DNA of 64,000 nucleotides, from NCBI GenBank assembly GCA_034090045.1, contig JAXDTI010000003.1, positions 124,001 to 188,000 of the forward strand, read 5' to 3'. The position numbers and the translations under genes were made by a program. Source of the DNA: JAXDTI01 sp034090045 (lineage in GTDB: Bacteria > Actinomycetota > Actinomycetes > Actinomycetales > Actinomycetaceae). The notes beneath the pieces are model-generated. The model was given only the letters and a program-made list of their open reading frames with translations, was not told where the DNA came from and did not search any database. Of this stretch, positions 1 through 7,512 are shown piece after piece; the first letter of the stretch is position 1, and every line of letters begins with the position of its first letter.

Positions 1-1091
1 TTCGGGCCGGTGTATTTCGGCTGGGTTTCGCCTTTGCCGGGTTGTAGTCCCTCATCATCCCCGCCCGGGTAACTGTACCACGCCGACTTGATGTATTCCT
101 TAATCATTTCCGGATCGAAAGGCTCAACTTTTGCCAGGTTACCGTCATAGATCACACCCGGTTTGATACCGGTGTGATTACTAGTCGAACGCGCCTTTTC
201 CGGGTCTCCAGCGTAGGTTGCGCCGGCCAGACCGACAGCCAGATAGTTCGGGTGGGTCGCGCCAATATCGAAGTAATCCTTATAGACACCGGCCAGCGCT
301 ATTACGTCCGGATAGTAGCATTCCTTCACGAACTCTACAGTCTCGGCAACCCAGTCCTTTACCTGATCGAGTTGCACCTGGTTGATGGATTCGCTGGACT
401 CCGGATCGATGGAACAGGCCATTCCGCCGACCAGGAAGTTCGGGTGCGGGTTTTTGCCGCCGAAAACGGTGTTTACGCGAATCATGGAACGCTGGAACTC
501 CAGAGCGTCAAGGTAGTGTGCCACACACATCAGGTCAGCTTCCGGTGGAAGGCGATAATCCGGGTGATCCCAATACCCGCCGGTAAACACGGAGAGCTGC
601 CCGGAATCCAGGATTCCCTGAACGGTGTCGCGCACTTCGGTGAATCGTTTCAGACTGTTGCCGCGCCAGCTTGACCCAATCGACTTGGCGAACTCAACGG
701 CTTTTTGCGGGTCGGCTTTCGCGGCGTTCGGTACGTTCACGAAATCCAGGGCGTGCAGGTGATAGAAGTGAATCACATGGTCCTGGACTTCCTGGGAGCC
801 GAGCACCAGGGAACGAATCAACTGTGCCGCTTCCGGCGGGTTCGAGCCGATTGCGTTCTCCACGGCAACCACCGAGGCGATTGCGTGCACCGAGGTACAT
901 ACGCCGCAGGTGCGCTGAGTAAAAGCCCACACGTCACGGGGGTCACGCCCTTTTACGATGGTCTCAATGCCGCGGAACTGGGTGGTTTCTGACCAGGCTT
1001 TCTGGATTGTTCCGCCGTCAGCCTCTATCTCGATGCGCAGGTGCCCCTCGATACGGGTCAAGGGGTCGATTACTACTTTTTCGGTTGCCAT
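1..1091 (-). CDS. [NiFe] hydrogenase large subunit, partial (C-terminus outside window)
   Basis: This is the catalytic subunit of a group 1-type uptake [NiFe] hydrogenase, which oxidises H2 at a Ni-Fe centre. The frame is open from the ATG at 1091 to the window edge, giving 363 residues of a family usually near 570-600. The N-terminus reads like E. coli HybC: an RIEGH motif near residues 13-17 and the N-terminal metal-binding motif RTCGVC (Cys62, Cys65), followed by His69. The C-terminal DPCxxC motif and protease-cleaved tail must lie beyond position 1. The gene starts 5 bases after the small-subunit stop, so the two are co-transcribed and exported together. Family assignment is firm; the electron acceptor cannot be told from this window. 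Confidence 0.95.
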   Translation of the reverse strand, partial: MATEKVVIDPLTRIEGHLRIEIEADGGTIQKAWSETTQFRGIETIVKGRDPRDVWAFTQRTCGVCTSVHAIASVVAVENAIGSNPPEAAQLIRSLVLGSQEVQDHVIHFYHLHALDFVNVPNAAKADPQKAVEFAKSIGSSWRGNSLKRFTEVRDTVQGILDSGQLSVFTGGYWDHPDYRLPPEADLMCVAHYLDALEFQRSMIRVNTVFGGKNPHPNFLVGGMACSIDPESSESINQVQLDQVKDWVAETVEFVKECYYPDVIALAGVYKDYFDIGATHPNYLAVGLAGATYAGDPEKARSTSNHTGIKPGVIYDGNLAKVEPFDPEMIKEYIKSAWYSYPGGDDEGLQPGKGETQPKYTGP

Positions 1092-1096
1092 ATCGT

Positions 1097-2299
1097 TCAC
1101 GCCTCATCTTTCTGGGTTGCGGTGGTTTCGGTTAAGGTACCGGTTCGCTCCGGTTCATCACCAAAGACCGCCATCGGGGAGTTCTCGGTGGCTCTCCTAT
1201 CTGCTGCGGCGCGAGCCGCGGTTAGACCGGCATGTGCCGCAACACCGGCACCCACTATGCCGACCAGACCCAGACCGATTTTCTCGGCGGTACCTTCCAC
1301 GCCGAAACCGGGCACGGATGGCAGTCGGGTATAGAACGGCGTGAAGCGATCAAAGAAGTCGCGTTCAGTACAGCCGATACAGGGGTGACCTGCCCCGATT
1401 GGCCATCCGCTCTTCAGGTTCCACTGCACAATCGGGCAGGGGCTAAAGGTGCTTGGCCCTTTACAACCGACATGGTAAAGGCACCAGCCCTCGCGGGCTC
1501 CAGCATCATCGAAAGTGCGCACATACTGGCCGGCATCAAAATGGGGACGCCGCGGGCAAGAGTCGTGGATACGCTGACCGTAAGCGAACATCGGGCGACC
1601 CTCGGCATCCAGATCTGGGGCTTTGCCGTGCAGCAGGTAGTATGCAAGTGTCGCGGTAATCACCTCGCCGATCGGGGGGCACCCTGGCACGTTAATAACC
1701 GGCTTGTCAGTAATGATTTCGTCAACCCCGACAGCTCCGGTTGGATTGGGTTTTGCTGCCTGGACTGACCCAAACACCGCGCAGGCACCGACAGCCAGAA
1801 TCACGGTGGCGTTCTCCGCTGACTCGCGCAGCACCTGTTCAGCACTCTTTCCACCGATGGTGCAGTAGACACCATCGTCCTTTTTCGGGATGGATCCGTT
1901 CACCACCAGGATATGCTCGCTGGCGTTGGTGTCGGCAAGCGCCTTTTCGGCTGCCTCGCCGGCTGCTGCCATCACCAACTCGTTGTAGTTCATACTGACC
2001 AGGTTCAGCACCACTTCCTCAACGGTGGTTCCTCCGCTGCGCAACACCGATTCCATACATCCGGTACACTCCTGCAATTGCAGCCACACCACATTGGGTT
2101 TTTTCACCGCGCCGAGTTTATCGGCGAGTTCTACTGCTTTGGGTTGCAGGCTGGCAGCCGAGGAGAGCTGCGGGGTACCCACCGCGAAAATCGCGGCGAG
2201 ACCGGCACAGTATTTTACGAAATCACGTCGGCTCACACCCGCGTTCGCCAGGTTTTCGGCAAGCGTTCCAGCCTGCCAGGGTTTGATGTCATAGGCCAC
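1097..2299 (-). CDS. [NiFe] hydrogenase small subunit with Tat signal and C-terminal anchor
   Basis: 400-residue iron-sulfur subunit that passes electrons from the Ni-Fe site. A twin-arginine signal (SRRDFVK, Arg24-Arg25, then a hydrophobic stretch) directs folded export. The proximal-cluster motif CTGC is at residues 78-81, with later cysteines in GACAVFG, VPGCPP, DSCPR, GWCLYHVGCKG and HPCIGC. A hydrophobic segment at roughly residues 340-362 should anchor the complex to the outer face of the membrane. It starts at a GTG with AAGGGAG upstream. It is the first gene of the hydrogenase operon; no cytochrome b or maturation gene is present before it. A possible -10 (TAAACT, 2340-2345) has no matching -35. 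Confidence 0.95.
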   Translation of the reverse strand: MAYDIKPWQAGTLAENLANAGVSRRDFVKYCAGLAAIFAVGTPQLSSAASLQPKAVELADKLGAVKKPNVVWLQLQECTGCMESVLRSGGTTVEEVVLNLVSMNYNELVMAAAGEAAEKALADTNASEHILVVNGSIPKKDDGVYCTIGGKSAEQVLRESAENATVILAVGACAVFGSVQAAKPNPTGAVGVDEIITDKPVINVPGCPPIGEVITATLAYYLLHGKAPDLDAEGRPMFAYGQRIHDSCPRRPHFDAGQYVRTFDDAGAREGWCLYHVGCKGPSTFSPCPIVQWNLKSGWPIGAGHPCIGCTERDFFDRFTPFYTRLPSVPGFGVEGTAEKIGLGLVGIVGAGVAAHAGLTAARAAADRRATENSPMAVFGDEPERTGTLTETTATQKDEA

Positions 2300-2403
2300 G
2301 TTCTTCTCCCTTGAGAACTGGGTCGATTTCTGTGGTTACAGTTTATCGCATAAAACGCGCCCTACTTTGCGGTTTTTTGCCGGTTAGGCACCAAATTTAA
2401 CAG

Positions 2404-2435
2404 ACCCGGTCGATGCGGCGGAGCATCGACCGGGT
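2404..2435 (-). terminator. Hairpin terminator downstream of znuA
   Basis: A perfect 13-bp stem (2404-2416 with 2423-2435) around a 6-nt loop lies 11 bases past the znuA stop. On the minus strand the stem is followed by CTGTTAAATTT, only moderately T-rich. It probably separates znuA from the hydrogenase operon that follows in the same direction. Confidence 0.7.
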
Positions 2436-2446
2436 AGCTGCTACAG

Positions 2447-3442
2447 TCACTGCGGACACGACATAGCGGAAGTTAGTTTTTCAAGGTTAGACTGCATTAC
2501 CGCAATATAGTCCTGTTCCGGGTCTGCCTGGATTTCTAGCGGGTCGAGCACCTCGGTTTTAATTCCCAGTGTTTCTGCCAGCGTCTTGGTGTCTTTTGCG
2601 CTCAGCGCCGACTCGCTAAAGAGCACCTTTACCTGTGCCTCTTTGGCAACTTTCGCGACCTGTTCTAGGCGCTGGGCAGAGGTCTCCTGTTCCGGGTCGA
2701 TACCGCTTACTCCAATCTGTGTAAAACCGAAGCGTTCGGCCAGGTAGCCGTAAGCCTCGTGGGCGACAACTACGGTGGGAGTGGAACAGGATGTGAGCTT
2801 TTTATCGTAGTTTTCATCCAGCTTTACCAGTTTCTCATCCAGGCGCTGACCATTTGCTTTATAGGTGTCAGCGTGCTGCGGGAAAACCCTGGTGAGCAGC
2901 TCCACAGTCGGGGCGATAGCGCCGCGCATACGCTGCGGATCCAACCAAAAGTGCGGGTCAAAGGCACCGTGGTCATGGTCGTGTTCCCCCGCATGGTCAT
3001 GTTCATGCTCGTGATCGTGCTCTGCCTCGTGGTCGTGTTCATGCTCGTGGCTGAGCTCGGATTCGTGTTCGCTGCTGGCCACCAAAGCTACGGAATCAGC
3101 CACATCCAGCAGCTGCGCGGGTTTTGTGGTTTCTACAGCTTCGTCGATGGCGGGCTGAAAACCGCTCAGATAAATAACCGCATCAGCGTTTGCCATGGTG
3201 TCAATATCTGCAGCAGAGAGTTCCGTATCGTGAGCCTCCCCGCTGGGGGTGAGGTTAATAACCTCGGCGGTTTCACCACTAATTTGTTCGGCGAGATAGG
3301 CCAGCGGATAGAAGCTGGCGACAATGGTATTGTCGGCGGCAGCGCTATCAGAAGCGGTACCGTTTTCGACATTACCGCAGGCGGACAGGGACAGGGCGGT
3401 GGCGCCGATGAGCGCCATGAATGCTGTGATTTGTTTCTTCAT
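2447..3442 (-). CDS. znuA: Zinc ABC transporter substrate-binding lipoprotein
   Basis: 331-residue cluster A-I metal-binding protein that captures Zn2+ (possibly Mn2+) outside the membrane for an ABC importer. It has a lipoprotein signal with lipobox LSAC (Cys22), and a His/Asp/Glu-rich loop at about residues 142-168 made of repeated HEH and HDH units, the hallmark of ZnuA proteins. This is followed by GAFDPHFWLDP, which carries a ligand histidine. The ATG at 3442 is preferred over an in-frame ATG at 3478 because the latter lies inside the promoter and operator. No ATPase or permease gene adjoins it: the upstream neighbour is a PHP phosphoesterase and the downstream one a hydrogenase, so the partner genes must lie elsewhere. 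Confidence 0.92.
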   Translation of the reverse strand: MKKQITAFMALIGATALSLSACGNVENGTASDSAAADNTIVASFYPLAYLAEQISGETAEVINLTPSGEAHDTELSAADIDTMANADAVIYLSGFQPAIDEAVETTKPAQLLDVADSVALVASSEHESELSHEHEHDHEAEHDHEHEHDHAGEHDHDHGAFDPHFWLDPQRMRGAIAPTVELLTRVFPQHADTYKANGQRLDEKLVKLDENYDKKLTSCSTPTVVVAHEAYGYLAERFGFTQIGVSGIDPEQETSAQRLEQVAKVAKEAQVKVLFSESALSAKDTKTLAETLGIKTEVLDPLEIQADPEQDYIAVMQSNLEKLTSAMSCPQ

Positions 3443-3478
3443 ACACTCGACTTTATTGAGAACGATTATCATTGTCAA
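3443..3478 (-). promoter_or_regulatory. znuA promoter with Zur/Fur-type operator, leaderless
   Basis: On the minus strand, TTGACA (3478-3473), a 17-nt spacer, TAAAGT (3455-3450) and 7 nt lead straight to the ATG at 3442, so the transcript probably starts at the start codon. An imperfect 23-bp dyad (3456-3478; half-sites TTGACAATGAT and TTGAGAACGAT in mirror orientation, two mismatches) covers the -35 and the whole spacer. Its AATGATAATCGTT core resembles Fur-family boxes. With a zinc-binding lipoprotein downstream, Zur is the likely repressor. Confidence 0.8.
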
Positions 3479-3479
3479 T

Positions 3480-4334
3480 TTAGTGTCGGTTCAGGATCGC
3501 TATTGCTCCGCGTTCAGCTAGCTCATCTATAACCCGCTCATCGGTGGTATTCTCACCCAGCAGATTCGGTTTCCCCAGACCGTGATAATCAGAGCCGCCG
3601 AATGGTCGCAGCCCCAGACGAGCAGCCACCTCCGATAGTTCGGCTCTGGTCTGCGCACCATGCTCACGGTGGCTGATTTCCAGACCAAACAGTCCGGAAT
3701 CCGCTAACTCAGCCAGCTGCTCCTCACTGAGAAAACGCCGGTTTCTGCCTGCCGAACGAGGGTGGGCCAGAACCGGAACTCCACCGGCGTTCACAACCTG
3801 TTGAACCATCTCTAACGGGGTTGGCGGCACCCAGGGGACATAGTATTTGCTGTCACGCCCTAAAATACGGTCGAAAACTTCACTGCGATTAGCGAAGTAA
3901 CCCTTTGCTACCAAAGCATCTGCCAGGTGGGGACGCCCAATCGCCGCCCCCTCGGTTACCTGCTCCAACACGTCAGCGTAACTGACGGCATAGTCCTCTC
4001 CTACCCGTCGAACCATTTCGCACATCCGTTCTTGACGCGCCTCATGCACCGCAGCAAAGGTTTGCTGCAACTGACCCGCTTCCCGATCCGGCAGGTATCC
4101 GAGCAGATGTACGGAGATACACTCCACCCTGCAAGAAATTTCAACCCCGCGAATCAGCAGCAATCCCACCCGTGTTGCAGCCTGGGCAGCCTCCTGCCAA
4201 CCATCAAAAGTGTCGTGGTCGGTAATCGCAATACCGTCTAAGCCGACCACCCGAGCCTTTGCCACCAGCTCACCTGGAGTGTCTGTTCCATCAGAACACA
4301 AAGAGTGGGTGTGAGTGTCGATTCGAAGTGCCAT
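3480..4334 (-). CDS. PHP-domain phosphoesterase (TrpH/RNase AM-like)
   Basis: 284 residues with the PHP metallophosphoesterase fold. Metal-ligand motifs are visible: THTHSLCSDG at the N-terminus (His8, His10), ITDHDTFDG, the EIS region, AHPRSAGR and GGSDYHG near the end. Members of this subfamily hydrolyse 3',5'-bisnucleotides or trim RNA from the 5' end; which applies here cannot be read from sequence. The gene ends one base before the znuA -35 and is divergent from pepP. Its own promoter looks leaderless (TAGAAT, then 6 nt, then ATG). Confidence 0.85.
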   Translation of the reverse strand: MALRIDTHTHSLCSDGTDTPGELVAKARVVGLDGIAITDHDTFDGWQEAAQAATRVGLLLIRGVEISCRVECISVHLLGYLPDREAGQLQQTFAAVHEARQERMCEMVRRVGEDYAVSYADVLEQVTEGAAIGRPHLADALVAKGYFANRSEVFDRILGRDSKYYVPWVPPTPLEMVQQVVNAGGVPVLAHPRSAGRNRRFLSEEQLAELADSGLFGLEISHREHGAQTRAELSEVAARLGLRPFGGSDYHGLGKPNLLGENTTDERVIDELAERGAIAILNRH

Positions 4335-4340
4335 AATTCA

Positions 4341-4346
4341 ATTCTA
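4341..4346 (-). promoter_or_regulatory. -10 box of the PHP gene, leaderless spacing
   Basis: TAGAAT on the minus strand lies 6 nt before the ATG at 4334, leaving no room for a ribosome binding site. No convincing -35 is seen 16-18 nt upstream. Confidence 0.6.
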
Positions 4347-4363
4347 GGTGCGACAATGAGGGT

Positions 4364-5887
4364 ATGCAGACCAGATCTCGAACCCCTGGAAAACAGCAAC
4401 GTAACGAGGATGATCGCACCCCTCGGGAGCGTTCAGTAGTCTTCAAAACTTTTATGACCAAGGGCTGGGCAGACACCCCGGTTCCCGGCATCACCCGCAG
4501 TGGTGCCGCTGACTGGTTGCCTGCTCGCTATGCTCGACTGGCCTCTCAATACCCCGGTCAGCGACTGGTAATCCCGGCAGGAAACCTCAAGACCCGGAAT
4601 AACGACTGCGACTATCGTTTCCGTGCGCACTCGGCGTTCGCACATCTTACCGGACTGGGTGGCGAACGGGAACCGGATGCGGTTGTGGTTATCGACACCG
4701 ACCGCGAGGGGTCAAGCGGTTCCGCCACCCTTTTTTTCACTCCCCGCGCCGGACATGAAACCAGCGAATACTATGAGGATGCCCGCTATGGTGAGTTTTG
4801 GGTGGGGCCGCGCCCGACACTGGCTGATATGCAATTATTGACCGGAATCAATAGCGCCGATATTGCGACACTAAGCGATGCCCTGCACGCACCACTCACT
4901 GGCACCGATACCGCCCCAGAGGCTTTTCAGCTGATTCGCGGCATTGACTCCGCAATCGATGAGCTGGTCGATGAAACCTGTGTTGAACTCGGTATTAACA
5001 TTCCCGACAACGACCTGGATCGGGCGACTTCGGTGATGCGTATGACCAAAGATGCCTTTGAGATTGACCAGTTACAGACCGCAGTGGATGCGACCCGGCT
5101 GGGTTTTGAGCGCATCATTGCTGAGCTGCCGCGTGCAGCAGCCGCTGAAACCCGAGGTGAACGCATTGTTGAGGGGGCTTTTTTTACACAGGCTCGGGAG
5201 TCCGGTAACGGTCTGGGCTACGACACTATTGCGGCGAGCGGGAATCACGCTAACACGCTGCATTGGATCGATAATGACGGGCCGGTGCGCAGCGGCGACC
5301 TGATATTGGTGGATGCCGGGATGGAGGCAGAATCGCTTTACACCGCCGACATCACCCGTACCCTGCCGGTGAACGGGCATTTCAGCGAGATGCAGGCACG
5401 GGTTTATCAGGCAGTGCTGGATGCCTGCGAAGCGGGCTTAGCGGCGGCGAATCAGCCGGGCGCGCTGTTTCGGGATGTTCATGAAGCAGCGGTGAGAGTG
5501 CTGGTCGAAAACTTACACACCTGGGGACTGCTACCGGTCAGTGTCGAGGAGGCACTGGATCCGCAGCTGGGTGGCCATTATATGCGTTGGATGCCGCATG
5601 GCACTTCACATCACTTGGGTTTGGATGTGCATGATTGTGCGCGAGCGAAACGGGAGCTTTATCGCGATGGAAAGCTGACGCCGGGGATGTGTTTCACCAT
5701 TGAACCCGGACTGTACTTTAAGGCTGATGACCTGTTGATTCCCCCGGAATATCGAGGTATCGGTGTACGTATCGAGGATGATGTCGTGATTGACCCGGAC
5801 GGGTCATGCCGGCGCCTCTCGGAGGATATTCCGCGCACTATCGCTGAAGTTGAATCCTGGATTGCCCGGGTTCAACGACAAGAATAA
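4364..5887 (+). CDS. pepP: Xaa-Pro aminopeptidase (M24B, aminopeptidase P)
   Basis: 507-residue cytoplasmic metallopeptidase that removes an N-terminal residue preceding proline. It has an N-terminal aminopeptidase P domain (GERLVIPAG-like segment near residue 65, read as GQRLVIPAG) and a C-terminal pita-bread M24 domain. Metal ligands are visible as LVDAGMEAESLYTADITRT (two Asp), GTSHHLGLDVHD (His), CFTIEPGLY (Glu) and GVRIEDD (Glu). The N-terminal GWADTPV matches actinobacterial homologues, supporting a start at or near 4364. It is divergent from the PHP gene with 29 bases between and ends 5 bases from the convergent lysP. Confidence 0.93.
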   Translation: MQTRSRTPGKQQRNEDDRTPRERSVVFKTFMTKGWADTPVPGITRSGAADWLPARYARLASQYPGQRLVIPAGNLKTRNNDCDYRFRAHSAFAHLTGLGGEREPDAVVVIDTDREGSSGSATLFFTPRAGHETSEYYEDARYGEFWVGPRPTLADMQLLTGINSADIATLSDALHAPLTGTDTAPEAFQLIRGIDSAIDELVDETCVELGINIPDNDLDRATSVMRMTKDAFEIDQLQTAVDATRLGFERIIAELPRAAAAETRGERIVEGAFFTQARESGNGLGYDTIAASGNHANTLHWIDNDGPVRSGDLILVDAGMEAESLYTADITRTLPVNGHFSEMQARVYQAVLDACEAGLAAANQPGALFRDVHEAAVRVLVENLHTWGLLPVSVEEALDPQLGGHYMRWMPHGTSHHLGLDVHDCARAKRELYRDGKLTPGMCFTIEPGLYFKADDLLIPPEYRGIGVRIEDDVVIDPDGSCRRLSEDIPRTIAEVESWIARVQRQE

Positions 5888-5892
5888 TCCCG

Positions 5893-7350
5893 TTACGGGC
5901 GAGACATATCGGCTTGTAGCGGGTCAACCTTCGGGGATCGCGTGAAAACCCAATACCCGAACCACAGAATCAAGAACAGCGGCAATCCGATATAGGAGGA
6001 CAGCAGCGAGATGAAACCGGAGCGCCCCAGGAGCGCCTCGAAGTTTTGCCCGAGAATCACGAAAACACACATCGCCAGGGCAATCAGCGGACCTGCAGGG
6101 TAGAAAGATGCCTTGAAAGGCAGCTCATCCAAGGAATGACCCTGCGCCAGATAGGCTTTCCGGAATTTGAAATGTGACCATGCAATACCGACCCAGGTTA
6201 TGAAACCAGCCAGCCCGGATGCGTTTATCAGCCAGGTGTATGCCTGCCCCTCTCCCAACAGTGAAGTCAGGAAAGCAAAGAAGCCGACAGCGGTGGTTGC
6301 CAGCAGCGCCAGCATCGGCACGCCACGGGAGTTGACGCGCGCGAAAATCTTTGGTGCCTGCCCGCTCTCAGCCAGTGAATAGAGCATACGGGTAGAAACA
6401 TAGAGCCCCGAGTTACCGGCAGAAAGTACCGAGGTCAGGATAACCGCGTTCATTATTGCGGCAGCAAAACCTATACCGGCCCGCTCGAATACCAGCGTGA
6501 AAGGCGCCAGAGCGATTGTTGAATCCGGGTTCAGCAGCCGCTCATCAGTATAGGGGATCAGGAAGGCGATTACCGCGATCGCGAGGATGTAGAACAGCAG
6601 AATACGCCAGAACACCGAGCGGATAGCACGCGGAACATTCTTCTCCGGGTCTTCCGATTCACCGGCGGCAATACCGACCATTTCGGTGCCTTGAAAGGAA
6701 AACCCGGCAACCATAAACACTGCTAGGATACCCAGACCACCGTTTACGAATGGAGCCTCACCGACCGTCCAGTTCTTGAAACCGGGGCTCGGTCCGCCCA
6801 TGACACCCAGAATCATCAACAAACCCACCGCCAGGAAGATGATTACGGTAACGACTTTGATGAGCGCGAACCAGAATTCACCTTCACCATAGCCACGCAC
6901 TGAAAGCGCGTTTAGCAGGAACAATACTGCCAGAAACAGGGCTGACCAAATCCAGGCGGGCACATCAGGCAACCAGTATTTCATCACCAGAGCCGCCGCA
7001 ACGAGTTCTGCAGCTACAGTAATAGACCAGTTGAACCAGTAGTTCCAACCCATCGCAAAACCGAACGAGGGAGACACAAAACGGCGTCCATATTCACCGA
7101 AAGAACCGGAAACCGGAATGTAGGCAGCCATTTCGCCGAGTGACTGCATCAAGAAAAAAACCATTGCGCCGATTACCACGTAGGCAAATAGGGCTCCACC
7201 CGGACCGGCTTCACTGATTGTTGCACCGGAGGCGACGAACAGCCCGGTGCCGATTGCGCCGCCGATGGCGATCATGTTCAGGTGTCGGGCACGAAGTTTA
7301 CGCTGCAACTCCCCACTGGGTTTTTCTGCGATACTGGCGACTTCACTCAT
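5893..7350 (-). CDS. lysP: Lysine-specific permease, APC family
   Basis: 485-residue integral membrane amino-acid:proton symporter with about 12 hydrophobic segments. The sequence follows E. coli LysP closely along its length: LRARHLNMIAIGGAIGTGLF at the N-terminus, then PVSGSFGEYG, GWNYWFNW, NWTVGEAPF, GFSFQGTE, AAGESEDPEKN, SAGNSGLY and GQNFEALL. Lysine is therefore the best substrate guess, although related APC carriers for other basic or neutral amino acids cannot be excluded. The start ATG has GGGGG 6 nt upstream. The gene follows gltA in the same direction but is separated by a terminator and has its own promoter. Confidence 0.85.
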   Translation of the reverse strand: MSEVASIAEKPSGELQRKLRARHLNMIAIGGAIGTGLFVASGATISEAGPGGALFAYVVIGAMVFFLMQSLGEMAAYIPVSGSFGEYGRRFVSPSFGFAMGWNYWFNWSITVAAELVAAALVMKYWLPDVPAWIWSALFLAVLFLLNALSVRGYGEGEFWFALIKVVTVIIFLAVGLLMILGVMGGPSPGFKNWTVGEAPFVNGGLGILAVFMVAGFSFQGTEMVGIAAGESEDPEKNVPRAIRSVFWRILLFYILAIAVIAFLIPYTDERLLNPDSTIALAPFTLVFERAGIGFAAAIMNAVILTSVLSAGNSGLYVSTRMLYSLAESGQAPKIFARVNSRGVPMLALLATTAVGFFAFLTSLLGEGQAYTWLINASGLAGFITWVGIAWSHFKFRKAYLAQGHSLDELPFKASFYPAGPLIALAMCVFVILGQNFEALLGRSGFISLLSSYIGLPLFLILWFGYWVFTRSPKVDPLQADMSRP

Positions 7351-7388
7351 TATTTACCCCCATTGTTGGCAACGGATTCACTGATGGG

Positions 7389-7416
7389 ATTCTATCGGCA
7401 ACTGCTCGATGGTCAC
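7389..7416 (-). promoter_or_regulatory. lysP promoter
   Basis: Minus-strand GTGACC (-35, 7416-7411), 16 nt, then TAGAAT (-10, 7394-7389). It lies 38 bases ahead of the lysP ATG, leaving a short leader that includes the Shine-Dalgarno sequence. Confidence 0.55.
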
Positions 7417-7450
7417 ATAATCGTCCGGAAGAACTATCATCGACCTGTAT

Positions 7451-7485
7451 AAAAGCAGATGGGGGCAGAACTCCTTTGCCCCATC
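7451..7485 (-). terminator. gltA terminator
   Basis: On the minus strand GATGGGGCA (7485-7477) pairs with TGCCCCCATC (7467-7458), with one bulged C and a 9-nt loop, followed by CTGCTTTT. It sits 28 bases after the gltA stop and insulates lysP. Confidence 0.8.
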
Positions 7486-7512
7486 CTAGCTTTTGCCTGC
7501 TTGCCGCTGCAT

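Noticed and set aside
2960..3060. Short tandem repeats (CATGCTCGTG-like) resembling a minisatellite
   Set aside because: They encode the His/Asp/Glu-rich metal loop of ZnuA and are explained by that function.
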